Made by a program: the position numbers and the translations under genes. A DNA stretch of 64,000 nt, taken from positions 1-64,000 of the forward strand of contig CAZFLA010000004.1 in assembly GCA_964519405.1 (NCBI GenBank). The letters are read 5' to 3'. A model generated the notes under the pieces. That model was given only the letters and a program-made list of their open reading frames with translations. It was not told the origin of the DNA and searched no databases. The stretch's first letter is position 1. The number at the start of each line of letters is the position of its first letter. The DNA comes from G963677485 sp964519405. Lineage in GTDB: Bacteria; Armatimonadota; HRBIN16. Shown piece by piece: positions 43,439 through 52,908 of the stretch.

Positions 43439-44667
43439 GCATCACAGCAACAGCGATTTTCATCGTGACCTATACGCTCATCGCTCTTGGTGAACGCTCT
43501 CCACGGAAAATCGACAGGCCCACAGCCGCATTGCTTGGCTCCATCGCCATGGTTGCTTTCGGCGTGATGTCGCGCAGTCAGGCTGCATCAGCTATAGACT
43601 TCAGCACCCTCGCATTGCTGTTCGGCATGATGGTCATGCTTGCCGTGCTGAACCACAGTCACCTACCCGAGGAGCTCGCATTCCGAACGTTGTTGCTGTT
43701 TAAGTCGCGATCGGCATTGTTGGCAGGATTGGTGTTGTTTTCTGGGATAGCATCGGCGTTCATGCTGAATGACACCATATGCCTGCTGGCCACACCGATA
43801 CTGATCTCTGTGCTAAAGCGAGCCAAGCTGCCTGCCATGCCATATCTGATGGCTTTAGCAACCAGTGCGAATATCGGAAGCGTCATGACACTTACGGGTA
43901 ACCCTCAGAATATGATCATCGGTCATGCCTCAGGAATCAGTTGGACGACTTTCCTAACATACATGGCACCTACCGGACTTGTGTGTCTGTTTATCAACTG
44001 GGTGATATTGTGCTTAATATACCGAGCCGATATTGTGGGCATCGACATTTCTTTAACTCATAGCAGTCACGTCACTATACAGCGGAAACTAGCCATTCGC
44101 AGCGTGATATGTTTCACGGGATTTTTGATAGCAATCGCACTTGGTATCCCGATGGACTTCGCAGCGGTGACAGCAGCTACTTTATTGTTAGTTTGGGCAA
44201 ACTGCCCACCCCAAGAGGCGTTTCGCAAAGTGGATTGGAGCCTACTTCTGTTCTTTGCAGGTTTGTTCGTTGTTGTGGAGGGGGTTGTTCTCGCCGACAA
44301 ACAACTCATGAACAAGATGCTGCTGCATGTTGGGTCTTCTGACAGTCCCACAACGGTTGTTCGTTTCAGCATGCTGAGCTTGATTGGGAGTAATATCTTT
44401 TCAAATGTGCCGTTTGTATTGATCGCTTCGCACTGGGTTCGACAAATGAGTGATCCGAAGTTCTACTGGCTCCTGCTGGCCCTCGTCAGCACATTTGCAG
44501 GTAACCTAACATTGCTTGGGTCGGTAGCGAACCTAATTGTTGCACAAAGAGCACATGACTACCACGAAATCCGATTTGGCGACTATCTCAAGGCTGGTAT
44601 CCCTATCACCATCGTGACCACAGTCGTTGGTATCCTGATACTAATCGCCACATATAAGTTACTTTAG
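43435..44667 (+). CDS. Anion permease of the ArsB/SLC13 superfamily
   Basis: 410 aa, about 10-11 membrane helices. Two inverted-repeat hairpins are visible: TLALLFGMMVMLAVL with AFMLNDTICLLATPIL, and VDWSLLLFFAGLFVVVEGVVLADK with SNVPFVLIASH; LTGNPQNMIIG and LTLLGSVANLIVA are the family SNT-like or TGNPxN motifs. This fits the ion-transporter superfamily (ArsB/NhaD/SLC13, YbiR-like); substrate unknown. ATGA overlap with trm1 means it is translated with it, though the link to tRNA modification is not obvious. Confidence 0.85.
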   Translation: MSITATAIFIVTYTLIALGERSPRKIDRPTAALLGSIAMVAFGVMSRSQAASAIDFSTLALLFGMMVMLAVLNHSHLPEELAFRTLLLFKSRSALLAGLVLFSGIASAFMLNDTICLLATPILISVLKRAKLPAMPYLMALATSANIGSVMTLTGNPQNMIIGHASGISWTTFLTYMAPTGLVCLFINWVILCLIYRADIVGIDISLTHSSHVTIQRKLAIRSVICFTGFLIAIALGIPMDFAAVTAATLLLVWANCPPQEAFRKVDWSLLLFFAGLFVVVEGVVLADKQLMNKMLLHVGSSDSPTTVVRFSMLSLIGSNIFSNVPFVLIASHWVRQMSDPKFYWLLLALVSTFAGNLTLLGSVANLIVAQRAHDYHEIRFGDYLKAGIPITIVTTVVGILILIATYKLL

Positions 44668-44700
44668 GTCTTTGGTATATCATATATTTACTATTATGTG

Positions 44701-44721
44701 CATGATATAACATATATCATG
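44701..44721. promoter_or_regulatory. Palindrome upstream of mtaB
   Basis: CATGATAT-AACAT-ATATCATG: two perfect 8-base arms across 5 bases, 101 bases before the mtaB ATG. A shorter related sequence (TATATCATATAT) lies just to the left. Looks like the operator of a dimeric regulator. Further right, GATAA/TTATC elements recur (about 44760-44805). Confidence 0.4.
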
Positions 44722-44822
44722 GTCTCATATTACCATATTAATACTATCCACTCCGGTGATAATCAAGTCAGATAAGACGGATTTATCAGCACTGCCTTAT
44801 CGCAATATCACAGGAGGATGTC

Positions 44823-46202
44823 ATGAAAAGTTACTCGTCACTCGCTATCAACGATGTCAATCAGTTTGTTTTCGGCTCAACACCTCATCCTGTTACCACC
44901 AAACAGGGGTTGGTCATTGGAGGCGGTAGGGTTTACCCTGAACTAAACTTCACCTTACCACCCATGGATATCAACGCCGACACTTTGCAAGAAGTGGAAA
45001 AGCAATATACGCAGATGATCACAGAGGCATGTCACCGTGCTGTTGACCTCTACTGCGAGGGTCTTGTGGTCGAGTTTGAGCTGCTGCCACCGATGACCCA
45101 CAATCCCGAATGGGGCGCCAATATCACCGCGATACTACGAAACGTGCTTGATAAATATGCGCAGTCTGATGGACTGAAAGGTGCACTTCGCGTGACTCCC
45201 AACGACATCCGTGAGCACCATCGCCCGCCACAGCTTTGGCACGGTCAATACTGGGATCATATGGCATCCAGTTTCGAGCTTTGCAGCCAAGCTGGTGCCG
45301 ACATTCTAAGCATCGAATCGACTGGCGGTAAAGAGATTCACGACGACGCCATCATGAATGCCGATCTTCCTAATGCTGTGTTCGCCTTAGGCGTACTTGG
45401 TGCACGTGATATGGAGCATTTATGGGATATGATCGTGGCCACTGCTGATCGGCATGGCATCATCCCTGGTGGAGACACGGCATGCGGGTTTGGCAACACG
45501 GCCATGGTGTTGGCTGACAAAAAATTCATACCTAAAGTGTGGGCAGCCACCATTCGAGTAATGACAGCTGCTCGCTCACTAGTTGCTTACGAGCGTGGTG
45601 TTATAGGCCCAGGTAAAGACTGTGCATACGAAAACCCATACATAAAGGCCATCACCGGGTGCCCCATCAGCATGGAAGGCAGTGATGCTTCAGTGGCACA
45701 CTTATCGCCTGTTGGCAACATACCTCATGCTGTATGTGACCTATGGTCTAACGAGTCGGTTCAAAACATGAAGCTGCTGGGTGGCATGACTCCAACCATC
45801 AGCATGGAGCAGCTCATCTATTCGACCCGCCTTATGAACACAGCCATCGGTCACGGTCATGATGAAGCTATCATGCTGCGCGACTGGTATTCCGAGTCTG
45901 ATGTGCCATTCGACCCTCAAGCATATGTTCTGCGGCCTGACGTTGTCATCAAGCTCGCTGGAGAGATCATCAAATACCCAACAGCTTACGGTAGAGTTCG
46001 AACGGCAGCTTTGGCAACTCTGCAGGAGCTCAGAGCGGCATACGAACGCGATGAGTTCGCTCTGCAGGGGCGCGAGGAAGCCTGGCTTGATATGCTCAGC
46101 GAAGCCGCTGACGAACTGCCGGAAGACGAAAACACCCTCATTGAGCAGCAGCGTAAACTGGCAGACCCTAACAAAGTCACACTCAGCGAATATGGGTTGT
46201 AG
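44823..46202 (+). CDS. mtaB: Methanol:corrinoid methyltransferase subunit MtaB
   Basis: 459 aa, the MtaB length. MtaB takes the methyl group of methanol onto a corrinoid protein, MtaC. All three zinc ligands known from Methanosarcina MtaB line up: Glu165 (SIESTGGKE), Cys221 (GGDTACGFGNTAM) and Cys267 (GPGKDCAYEN). SLVAYERG, DLWSNESVQ and MNTAIG.G motifs are also present. AGGAGG 5 bases before the ATG. No mtaC, mtaA or other corrinoid gene is adjacent, so its partner is elsewhere or it acts on another methyl donor. It converges on a glycosidase-like operon. Confidence 0.9.
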   Translation: MKSYSSLAINDVNQFVFGSTPHPVTTKQGLVIGGGRVYPELNFTLPPMDINADTLQEVEKQYTQMITEACHRAVDLYCEGLVVEFELLPPMTHNPEWGANITAILRNVLDKYAQSDGLKGALRVTPNDIREHHRPPQLWHGQYWDHMASSFELCSQAGADILSIESTGGKEIHDDAIMNADLPNAVFALGVLGARDMEHLWDMIVATADRHGIIPGGDTACGFGNTAMVLADKKFIPKVWAATIRVMTAARSLVAYERGVIGPGKDCAYENPYIKAITGCPISMEGSDASVAHLSPVGNIPHAVCDLWSNESVQNMKLLGGMTPTISMEQLIYSTRLMNTAIGHGHDEAIMLRDWYSESDVPFDPQAYVLRPDVVIKLAGEIIKYPTAYGRVRTAALATLQELRAAYERDEFALQGREEAWLDMLSEAADELPEDENTLIEQQRKLADPNKVTLSEYGL

Positions 46203-46213
46203 ATTTTGTGTTA

Positions 46214-46252
46214 AGCATCTATCGGTAGGTGTAAACCATATCGATAGATGCT
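46214..46252. terminator. Shared hairpin between mtaB and the glycosidase-like gene
   Basis: AGCATCTATCG/CGATAGATGCT, perfect 11-bp stem with a 17-base loop, between the two convergent stops. Serves either or both transcripts; no strong T run. Confidence 0.5.
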
Positions 46253-46256
46253 CTCG

Positions 46257-47687
46257 CTACGATCTGTGTTCGTATAGGCTTTGACCGAAATGCGCGCTAA
46301 TTTTCGCAGCAAGCGTCACTTCGCGTGCCATCATGTGTATCTCGTCAGTGCACTCAGAATTTGTGCTCAAGCATTTATACACATCCTCTGCTTCAGCAAA
46401 CAGTTCTGATGCTCGCAGTGACCGCAGCGCCACGTCCTCTTTCATCCAGGGACTTAGTGTCTGCTGATCTGTGACCATAAAGAACCCCTTGCGATTTGCT
46501 TGCCAGCTCGGTGTTAGCCAGCAAGCGCCGGGGATCGTGCTCCATACATGCTCTACACTCGTATCGAAAATCCTGCGCAGTGCCCAGCTGCCATTCCACG
46601 GAAACACCTCCATCGCCAACGCGGTCAACTCCCATGCTTTTAGTAACAGCGGTTGACAACTCTCAGCATAGAATCCTGCAACTCTCCCGAGCAGCATTTC
46701 AAGGCTGTCGTCCGGTGAGGCGAAATACTGTTGGTACATATGCGTATTCGCGCTGAAATGCTCAGGAACCATGCCGTAGTATTCCTTGGCACCAACAACC
46801 CCTACGGCGTCATCAAGAGCATGTAATTGCTGATACACTAAGCGAGGACAAGCGAGATGGGTCATAGGGTAGATATCTTCACCGGCGCCCGTGAAAAAGC
46901 CCTCGCCTATCACAGGAATGCCTTTTCGCTGAGCAAGTTGTGCGGCATTACGCAAAGTGCCGTCTGTGGTGTTAGTGAACTGAACCTCAGCGATCGTATG
47001 GTGCATGATGAGCCCGAACCCATCGGGATCCATCTCCGAGATAACCGAGAGGATCTGACCTTCGCTGATTTCCCAGGGTTCCCACCACAGCCGCACATCG
47101 GAACACACACTGCGGAGTGCATCTCTCATAGAAGACAAGAAGCTAACCAACCGAGTATGCAAAGGAACCCCATGGCATCGAGGGCAATCGCCGTATTCGC
47201 TGCACAGCCATGCAAACTGATCATATGTGTATATCATCACGTCGTCAATCCCGGGGTATTCCGTCAAAAGCCATTGCAGCCGCGACTGATAATACTCCAC
47301 CACCTCTGGGTCGCTCATGCAGGTTGTTCGGTCTTCGGGCACACCCATCGGCATACCGAAATGTGCTAGCGTCCGAAATCCCATTTTCTTGGCGACATCA
47401 ACACGGTGATGCCACTCGATTTGGTGTTGACATCCGCAGTCATGGTCGCCTTTGGAATAGTAACGGCTCATACACTCGTCATACCACGGCGGAAGCTGAT
47501 CACGGTCGGTAATGAAGTCTTCAAGATTCAACACCTCATTAGCGGGTTTCCATGCCCATGCGATGCTGAGCTGGATGGTATTCACACCGAGCTGCCTTAA
47601 CGCAGACAGCCGTTCAGCCGTCCAACGAACGTCCGGGCATGTTGGGTTGCCTAGAATACCAATTCTATAGTTAAGCGAACTTGTCAT
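46257..47687 (-). CDS. Putative TIM-barrel glycoside hydrolase, family not assigned
   Basis: 476 aa, no signal peptide. It begins GNPTCPDVRWTAERLSALRQLGVNTIQLSIAWAWKPA, a typical first beta-alpha unit of glycosidases, and continues FRTLAHFGMPMG, DDVMIYTYDQFAWLCSEYGDCPRCHGV, LWWEPWEISEG and IGEGFFTGAG. Two Glu residues in WWEPWE and IGEGFF are candidate acid/base and nucleophile. The EYGDCPRCHG Cys pair may bind metal. Not matched to a named CAZy family by eye. GAGGA before the ATG; 19 bases after the upstream 771-residue glycosidase gene, same operon. Confidence 0.6.
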   Translation of the reverse strand: MTSSLNYRIGILGNPTCPDVRWTAERLSALRQLGVNTIQLSIAWAWKPANEVLNLEDFITDRDQLPPWYDECMSRYYSKGDHDCGCQHQIEWHHRVDVAKKMGFRTLAHFGMPMGVPEDRTTCMSDPEVVEYYQSRLQWLLTEYPGIDDVMIYTYDQFAWLCSEYGDCPRCHGVPLHTRLVSFLSSMRDALRSVCSDVRLWWEPWEISEGQILSVISEMDPDGFGLIMHHTIAEVQFTNTTDGTLRNAAQLAQRKGIPVIGEGFFTGAGEDIYPMTHLACPRLVYQQLHALDDAVGVVGAKEYYGMVPEHFSANTHMYQQYFASPDDSLEMLLGRVAGFYAESCQPLLLKAWELTALAMEVFPWNGSWALRRIFDTSVEHVWSTIPGACWLTPSWQANRKGFFMVTDQQTLSPWMKEDVALRSLRASELFAEAEDVYKCLSTNSECTDEIHMMAREVTLAAKISAHFGQSLYEHRS

Positions 47688-47706
47688 GGTTGTTCCTCGT
47701 GGGATG

Positions 47707-50022
47707 TTATGATTTTAATCTGATTGAATTAAGGGTGATGCCGATTCTCTTCCAGTTCGTGCCTTCCACACAGACCGCGACACGGTCTATCTCCGCTTTT
47801 CGGTCATCATAGGCTAGACCTGACCGGTTCAGCGAATAGATCAGCTCGTTCGACTGTGCGGTGATGGGTAAAGCGACTTTATATTCACGGCCATTACCGG
47901 TGCAAATCAACCGCAGCGAAACCTCAGGCATATGATCGCTTGATGGCTGAGTTTCTATAGTATATACAACGGCGATTTGGCTCACAGCGGTAAGCAAGCC
48001 CTGCCCTACATTCCAGAATGCCGATGCTAACCAGAATCCTGGCGGGCCATCATATGCAGATACTTCAACGAGCATATGTTCAGGTTTGATCTGACAATCG
48101 ATCCGACTTGGGCCAGTATACCCGTCAGACATGCGCCGTATAGGCAGGGTGTCAGTCTTTAGCGCCGCATTTGCTGGTGCAGTGTCACGCATGACGGGTG
48201 TAGTCACGGGGTATTCGCATCCCGCTGGGATTATATGTCCGCGGAACACATGCGACTTGTCGGCGTCTCGGTTGAAAGCATAACGTGCCGATGCGTCTAC
48301 CACGACCATCTGTGCATCGGAACGCATAGGAGTGTACCTGCTGATCGATGGAAGCCAGTCAGTTTGTCTGTCAGGCTGTTCACCTTGATCTTCCAGCAGT
48401 TTTTGTTCTTGACCAAGGCTAACGGAGTCAATAACACCCGATAGCCTCACTTGCTTTGTTGGCCGCAGCCATTCATCAACGAGGTCATGGTGCTGATCGC
48501 TGTAAACCGGCACATTCGCCTGCTGAAGCTTAAATTTCAGTTTGTTGCTCAGTGAGTGTATGCACGGCATGATGATCAGTTTGTAGTGCCGCAGGTTAAC
48601 CAGATTCATCTCAACGGCTGTAGAGTCCACCACATGACAATTTGCGCCTACTGATCTCAACCACCTTACGCAGCCCCTTACGGCACGCGCTTCTGTGCCA
48701 TCGCCTGGATACAGCAATTCCGATAGGCTGTTATAAACCACCGCGATACTTGCATCGGGACATTTCATCTGTTTCTGGTCTGCGTAGTATTTGCTCAGCC
48801 TGTCTACAGATTCAAAGGCAACAGCACCATTCCACGAGTAGTTCGTGTTCTGGCCACTCGCCATATCAAGATAGCCCAAGACACATCCACGGTGCCCATG
48901 TATGCGGCTGCTAAACAGCTGCCATATTAAGTCGGCTAGGCTGCGGGTGCGCATGATGGAACCGCCTTCCACAATCCAAGCTGATTTGCGAAACCAGTAG
49001 GCGCAGCCATCAATATAAGACATGCTGCACTGCCATGCAGCCGTTCTGTCGATCTCCCAATCGCAGTCATACTGGTATGCCGTCAGTCCCAGATAGTCTA
49101 CATATGGGGCAACTTGGTGGTAAACACTCCACGCATTCACATGCGTTCGATGTGCTGCCCAAACATGGTCATCCGGCATCGGCCACCCCGTGAAGCTGTT
49201 GAGCAGTAACGTGATCGGTTTACGGGTGAGTTTGCGCAGCGACTGAGTCACTTGCCGATAGCTCCACGAAACATACCACCGTAGAAATAGCGCCCAGTCT
49301 CGCCACATTATCGATGCGCTTGAAGCGCTTCGTGGGGGATTGACATCGTTCCAGCTTGCATACACAGTATGCCAAGCCGAGTTCAAACTGAACCGAGCTG
49401 ATCTCGATGCATCATTTGGTGAGCCGCACCCGTAATAATACGAGTTTGGATTATCATGAAGCCATTGCCGGAAGAGTGTAATGGTATGTGGGTTGTAGTC
49501 AAACCCCACCTGAAGGTCATTGTCGGGGTTTAGATATATCTCACCTTCTGCGATATATCCGGCGACAACACGTGCATATCTTGTCTCTAGGTAGTTAACA
49601 AGAGCAGCCTGCCACAAAGATATCCGTTTGGTAACCCATGGGTTGAAGTAAGCAGGGATCACAGGGGCCGGATATTGGCCGATATCGCTGTCTGCAGACC
49701 TACCATTTCGACCGGTTAGGTTCTGGCTGTTCCACGCAAAAGCTTCAATCCCTGCTCTTTTGATGATCCAGTCGGGCATTCCCCAAGCATTATTAAGTAT
49801 GAACCACACCTGAAGTGCGGCAGCATCACAGAGCTTGCATATCCTCTCCGGCCAGGCAAAATCATATACACCGTCTTGCACCTCGATGAACCGCCAGGAG
49901 CAATCCACTTTTATGCTGTCGGCAGAAAAGAGACGTTTGAGTTCCTTCAGACGTGTTATGATACTGCTATCGTCCTTGGACCAATCCATGTAGTGTAGGG
50001 TGATTGAGAAAGGCTGAGACAA
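47707..50022 (-). CDS. GH42-like beta-galactosidase/glycosidase
   Basis: 771 aa. N-terminal TIM barrel with WRFIEVQDGVYDFAW, VWFILNNAWGMPDWI, the acid/base Glu in VAGYIAEGEIYLNP and a nucleophile candidate in SAWIVEGGSI. It then has a GATase-like middle domain (SIAVVYNSLSELLYPGDG to VYSDQHHDLVDEWL), the trimerisation-type domain of GH42, and a beta-sandwich C-terminus. Many Trp and Tyr residues line the barrel. No signal peptide, so intracellular or non-classically located. Start TTG at 50022 follows AGGAG by 6 bases. Likely trims beta-galactosides or related oligosaccharides; exact family should be tested. Confidence 0.6.
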   Translation of the reverse strand: MSQPFSITLHYMDWSKDDSSIITRLKELKRLFSADSIKVDCSWRFIEVQDGVYDFAWPERICKLCDAAALQVWFILNNAWGMPDWIIKRAGIEAFAWNSQNLTGRNGRSADSDIGQYPAPVIPAYFNPWVTKRISLWQAALVNYLETRYARVVAGYIAEGEIYLNPDNDLQVGFDYNPHTITLFRQWLHDNPNSYYYGCGSPNDASRSARFSLNSAWHTVYASWNDVNPPRSASSASIMWRDWALFLRWYVSWSYRQVTQSLRKLTRKPITLLLNSFTGWPMPDDHVWAAHRTHVNAWSVYHQVAPYVDYLGLTAYQYDCDWEIDRTAAWQCSMSYIDGCAYWFRKSAWIVEGGSIMRTRSLADLIWQLFSSRIHGHRGCVLGYLDMASGQNTNYSWNGAVAFESVDRLSKYYADQKQMKCPDASIAVVYNSLSELLYPGDGTEARAVRGCVRWLRSVGANCHVVDSTAVEMNLVNLRHYKLIIMPCIHSLSNKLKFKLQQANVPVYSDQHHDLVDEWLRPTKQVRLSGVIDSVSLGQEQKLLEDQGEQPDRQTDWLPSISRYTPMRSDAQMVVVDASARYAFNRDADKSHVFRGHIIPAGCEYPVTTPVMRDTAPANAALKTDTLPIRRMSDGYTGPSRIDCQIKPEHMLVEVSAYDGPPGFWLASAFWNVGQGLLTAVSQIAVVYTIETQPSSDHMPEVSLRLICTGNGREYKVALPITAQSNELIYSLNRSGLAYDDRKAEIDRVAVCVEGTNWKRIGITLNSIRLKS

Positions 50023-50055
50023 TCGGCACTCCTATGTTAGTCATCAAACCCTATA

Positions 50056-50086
50056 CCAAAAAGGCGTCCATATGGACGCCTTTTGG
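50056..50086 (-). terminator. Terminator of the exported-protein operon
   Basis: A stem near 15 bp (CCAAAAAGGCGTCCATA facing TATGGACGCCTTTTGG, one bulged A), 24 bases past the stop of the HAF gene. On minus the stem closes with a TTTTT run, the classical intrinsic form. Confidence 0.7.
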
Positions 50087-50110
50087 AACTATATCGGATA
50101 TTATGCTGCT

Positions 50111-50878
50111 TTACTTGAGTATGTAACCATGCAGAAGTCCATTTACCTCTGCCATACCAGCGGTCTCACCGCGATCGTTGATGCAGTCCGCCTCCCGAAG
50201 GTTCCAGCCTTCAGGCAGATCACACTGTTTGTTCAGAACGAGTATTTCACCCTTCTTAGTCCAAACAACAGCTCGTGGACCTTCATTCGCCACAAGTGCA
50301 TACCCCGCCACGTCTCCGCGGTTGTTTAGTGCAAAAGCTTCGCTGTAGCCGATACCATCATCAGGCAATAGAGTTAACTGATTTTTCATCCACAGCGCCG
50401 CACGTCCGCGAGTTCGTTCTGTTTGAACATAACCCGCGACCCAGCCCCGATTTGTCACAGCACGAGCACAACCGCCTAGCCCAGCATCAGGAAGAACCTG
50501 CAGCTCTTTTTTGTACCATACAGCAGCGCGTTTTGCGGGGCCTTTAGCTTCTTCAAGACTATGGTCAGATATCCAGCCAACCTGATACTTGCCAGATGAT
50601 GCCACGACACCCTGCTCAACAGGACTGTCGCCGTTCGCGACTATCGGCAACCGGCTTCCTGCGCCAACATATGCAGGCAGATCAATACGATTACCATTGA
50701 CCCAAAGGAACGGCACCTGGTCATTCATATCGATCGCGAGTACAGAGCCGTCATTTCGATATTCAACGGGACGTACCATAGGACCAAGATCAATCAGTTT
50801 GTCCGCTTGAGTGGCGCCACAAGCAAGAACTGCTGTGATGCTTGAAATACCTAGTTTGAGGATTGTAGTCAGTTTCAC
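50111..50878 (-). CDS. Exported HAF-repeat protein
   Basis: 255 aa. Signal peptide of about 25 residues (ILKLGISSITAVLACGATQA), possibly a lipobox-like LACGA. Then four or five imperfect repeats of about 45 residues with the HAF pattern A-x-N-x-x-G-x-V/x-A-G-Y plus W (for example AVTNRGWVAGYVQ, ALNNRGDVAGYAL, CINDRGETAGMAE), which form beta-propeller blades. The last gene of the three-gene exported operon; GTG start, 3 bases after the upstream stop. Function unknown. Confidence 0.7.
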   Translation of the reverse strand: MKLTTILKLGISSITAVLACGATQADKLIDLGPMVRPVEYRNDGSVLAIDMNDQVPFLWVNGNRIDLPAYVGAGSRLPIVANGDSPVEQGVVASSGKYQVGWISDHSLEEAKGPAKRAAVWYKKELQVLPDAGLGGCARAVTNRGWVAGYVQTERTRGRAALWMKNQLTLLPDDGIGYSEAFALNNRGDVAGYALVANEGPRAVVWTKKGEILVLNKQCDLPEGWNLREADCINDRGETAGMAEVNGLLHGYILK

Positions 50879-50880
50879 TG

Positions 50881-52908
50881 TTAGTTATCCCCCGTCTGTC
50901 CGAAATACATATCTTCAATCATATAGTCGAAACTATCAACAGTATTGCCGCCATCAAGGTCAGCCATTTGGTTCCATCCTGCATCACCCGGACGAGTGCC
51001 ATAAGCACAGTCAAGCACAGTGTAATCAAATAGGTTGACGCTGTTGTTTGCGTCGGCATCACCATTGGTCAAGGTGAAATTGCTAGTAACATTTCCGGCT
51101 ACATTGATACTCGCCTTTTTTCGCAGCCACCGAGGAACTCTTACGAGCATTTCCATGGTGCCTTCATACTCAGTAAGCAACGAATAGTTGCCGCTGCTGT
51201 CAAGAACCGCACTGCTTGTCTGCAGCACAGTTCCATCGGGTTTGCGCAATACGATGGTAGCCACGAGGCCGTTCTTATTACCTGAATACATCTTCAGAGT
51301 CAACGCACCCGATATCGTCTTTCGTATCACATAACTGGCGTCAGCTCTTGCACTTGGAACCATTCCCGTCACAAAAGCACGAGCCTTGATTGTTTTGTTC
51401 ATGCTTACAGAAATAGGTCCTGAGTATAGCGCGCTTGTTTCTGTCGGTTCGCTGCCATCAGTAGTGTAGCGTATTTGTGCTCCAGTGGTGGTACAGGAAA
51501 TAGACACATTTTGCGTACCGGTATATGTGCCTGATGCTAAGCTATACACGGGTGTGGCGATGGAGTCGAACTTGTATACCATCACACCAAACTGGTCAAC
51601 ATCATTGACAGTTTTGTATACCGGCGCAACCCAGAACAACGTAGCACCTACTCGCACAAGCTGTCCAGATGTCGGCGTCACTCCGCTCGGTAAATTAACG
51701 GCAACATCGCCCTCGAACACCTTGGATGCGAGATTCGGGGCATACTGTATCACTTTGTAAGAAGATAGGTTGTCGTAGTATTCATCATTATTAAGTCCAT
51801 ATAACACGAAATTTTCCATGGACGTAGATTCGTTAAACACTTTACCTACCCTACTCCAACCAGTCCATACACTACCGCTAGTGTCTTGCGAAGGAGATGC
51901 TACATTCACCGCCTTATTTTCGTCGGTTGTGTTGACATTAACTATTCCATCGTTAGTCACATTGATAGTAGATACAATCTGTGTTGTGTAGTCACCATTT
52001 GCGTGTATGTGGTATAGGTCCGCATCGGTAACTATGTTTACACCAGCAGTCGAAGGTGTTAACGTAACTGATGACAACGTAACTCTGTGATTAGGCTGCC
52101 CGTAACATATACATGCGCCTTGAATATATGGAATCGAGACTACATGTTCAACGCCAGTAGAATCGTGATATACATAATATAAATTCGATGTGCTATTGTC
52201 GTCTATCTTTACCAAGTATATGTAGTTTAAAGTTCCATATCCATTATAAAACGCACTTTCAACAGTTGAGTTACTAGGATGTGTTACGGTATCTAAACTA
52301 CTACTTCTAAGAACTGTCCCCGAAGCCGATATCTGCATGAGTGACGATGAAGCATTACTATCGATGAAACTTACATTGATGCAATCATTATTTACCACTG
52401 TAGAGACACTTGCACAGTTTGCAGTTGGTAACTGTTTTGACCATCGCATACTACCTGATGATGTATAACATACAACAAATACATTTGCACCACCAGTGTT
52501 TGAACCATATAGGCTTCCATTAGTTAAGCCTACTAGGACAATATCTCCGGTAGATAACGTCACTGCTTGACATACACTATCTACCTTGTCAGTACCGATC
52601 TTCTTCGACCAAATAAGCTGTGCATTAATGTCATATTTCGATATCCACACGTCGCTCTGCTGGTCATCGCCCCCAAGACCTGTTCCCATTATCGAGTCTG
52701 ATGAATTACCATATACATAAGTTCCGTCATTAGTGGGCATAGCCTTTATGTCTTGTAATCCTTCAGTTGATCCCCAGGTAACTACACATAAAGGAGTCGA
52801 TATCGCCCGAGTCGAAGTACAGGAAGAGCAAAACACGATTGCTATAAACATGGCTATGAACTTATAGCCAATGTCAACCATTAAGGCTCGATTATCGTTT
52901 ATTTTCAT
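50881..52908 (-). CDS. Large exported protein: propeller-like region, chitobiase-type domain and dockerin-like tail
   Basis: 675 aa. N-terminal hydrophobic segment (FIAMFIAIVFCSSCTS) with a Cys but no ideal lipobox. Residues 40-430 carry repeated strand motifs with W-SKK/W-SKQ (DVWISKYDINAQLIWSKKIG, VFVVCYTSSGSMRWSKQL) like SBBP-type propeller blades. Then a chitobiase/FN3-like domain (VSISCTTTGAQIRYTTDGSEPTE), a carboxypeptidase-regulatory-like domain (GNYSLLTEYEG, VPRWLRKKA) and a tail with two DxDxN/DxDG calcium-loop repeats (GDADANNSVNLFDYTVLD, ADLDGGNTVDSFDYMIED), as in dockerin type I. ATGA overlap with the upstream gene. Probably surface or matrix protein binding carbohydrate. Confidence 0.7.
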   Translation of the reverse strand: MKINDNRALMVDIGYKFIAMFIAIVFCSSCTSTRAISTPLCVVTWGSTEGLQDIKAMPTNDGTYVYGNSSDSIMGTGLGGDDQQSDVWISKYDINAQLIWSKKIGTDKVDSVCQAVTLSTGDIVLVGLTNGSLYGSNTGGANVFVVCYTSSGSMRWSKQLPTANCASVSTVVNNDCINVSFIDSNASSSLMQISASGTVLRSSSLDTVTHPSNSTVESAFYNGYGTLNYIYLVKIDDNSTSNLYYVYHDSTGVEHVVSIPYIQGACICYGQPNHRVTLSSVTLTPSTAGVNIVTDADLYHIHANGDYTTQIVSTINVTNDGIVNVNTTDENKAVNVASPSQDTSGSVWTGWSRVGKVFNESTSMENFVLYGLNNDEYYDNLSSYKVIQYAPNLASKVFEGDVAVNLPSGVTPTSGQLVRVGATLFWVAPVYKTVNDVDQFGVMVYKFDSIATPVYSLASGTYTGTQNVSISCTTTGAQIRYTTDGSEPTETSALYSGPISVSMNKTIKARAFVTGMVPSARADASYVIRKTISGALTLKMYSGNKNGLVATIVLRKPDGTVLQTSSAVLDSSGNYSLLTEYEGTMEMLVRVPRWLRKKASINVAGNVTSNFTLTNGDADANNSVNLFDYTVLDCAYGTRPGDAGWNQMADLDGGNTVDSFDYMIEDMYFGQTGDN

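Noticed and set aside
46857..47369. 170-codon plus-strand frame opposite the 476-residue glycosidase-like gene
   Set aside because: Mirror of a well-supported minus-strand gene with ribosome site; composition and motifs of the plus reading are random.
50881..52908. Cellulosome component because of the dockerin-like tail
   Set aside because: No cohesin or scaffoldin gene in the window, and such tails occur widely in non-cellulosomal exported proteins.
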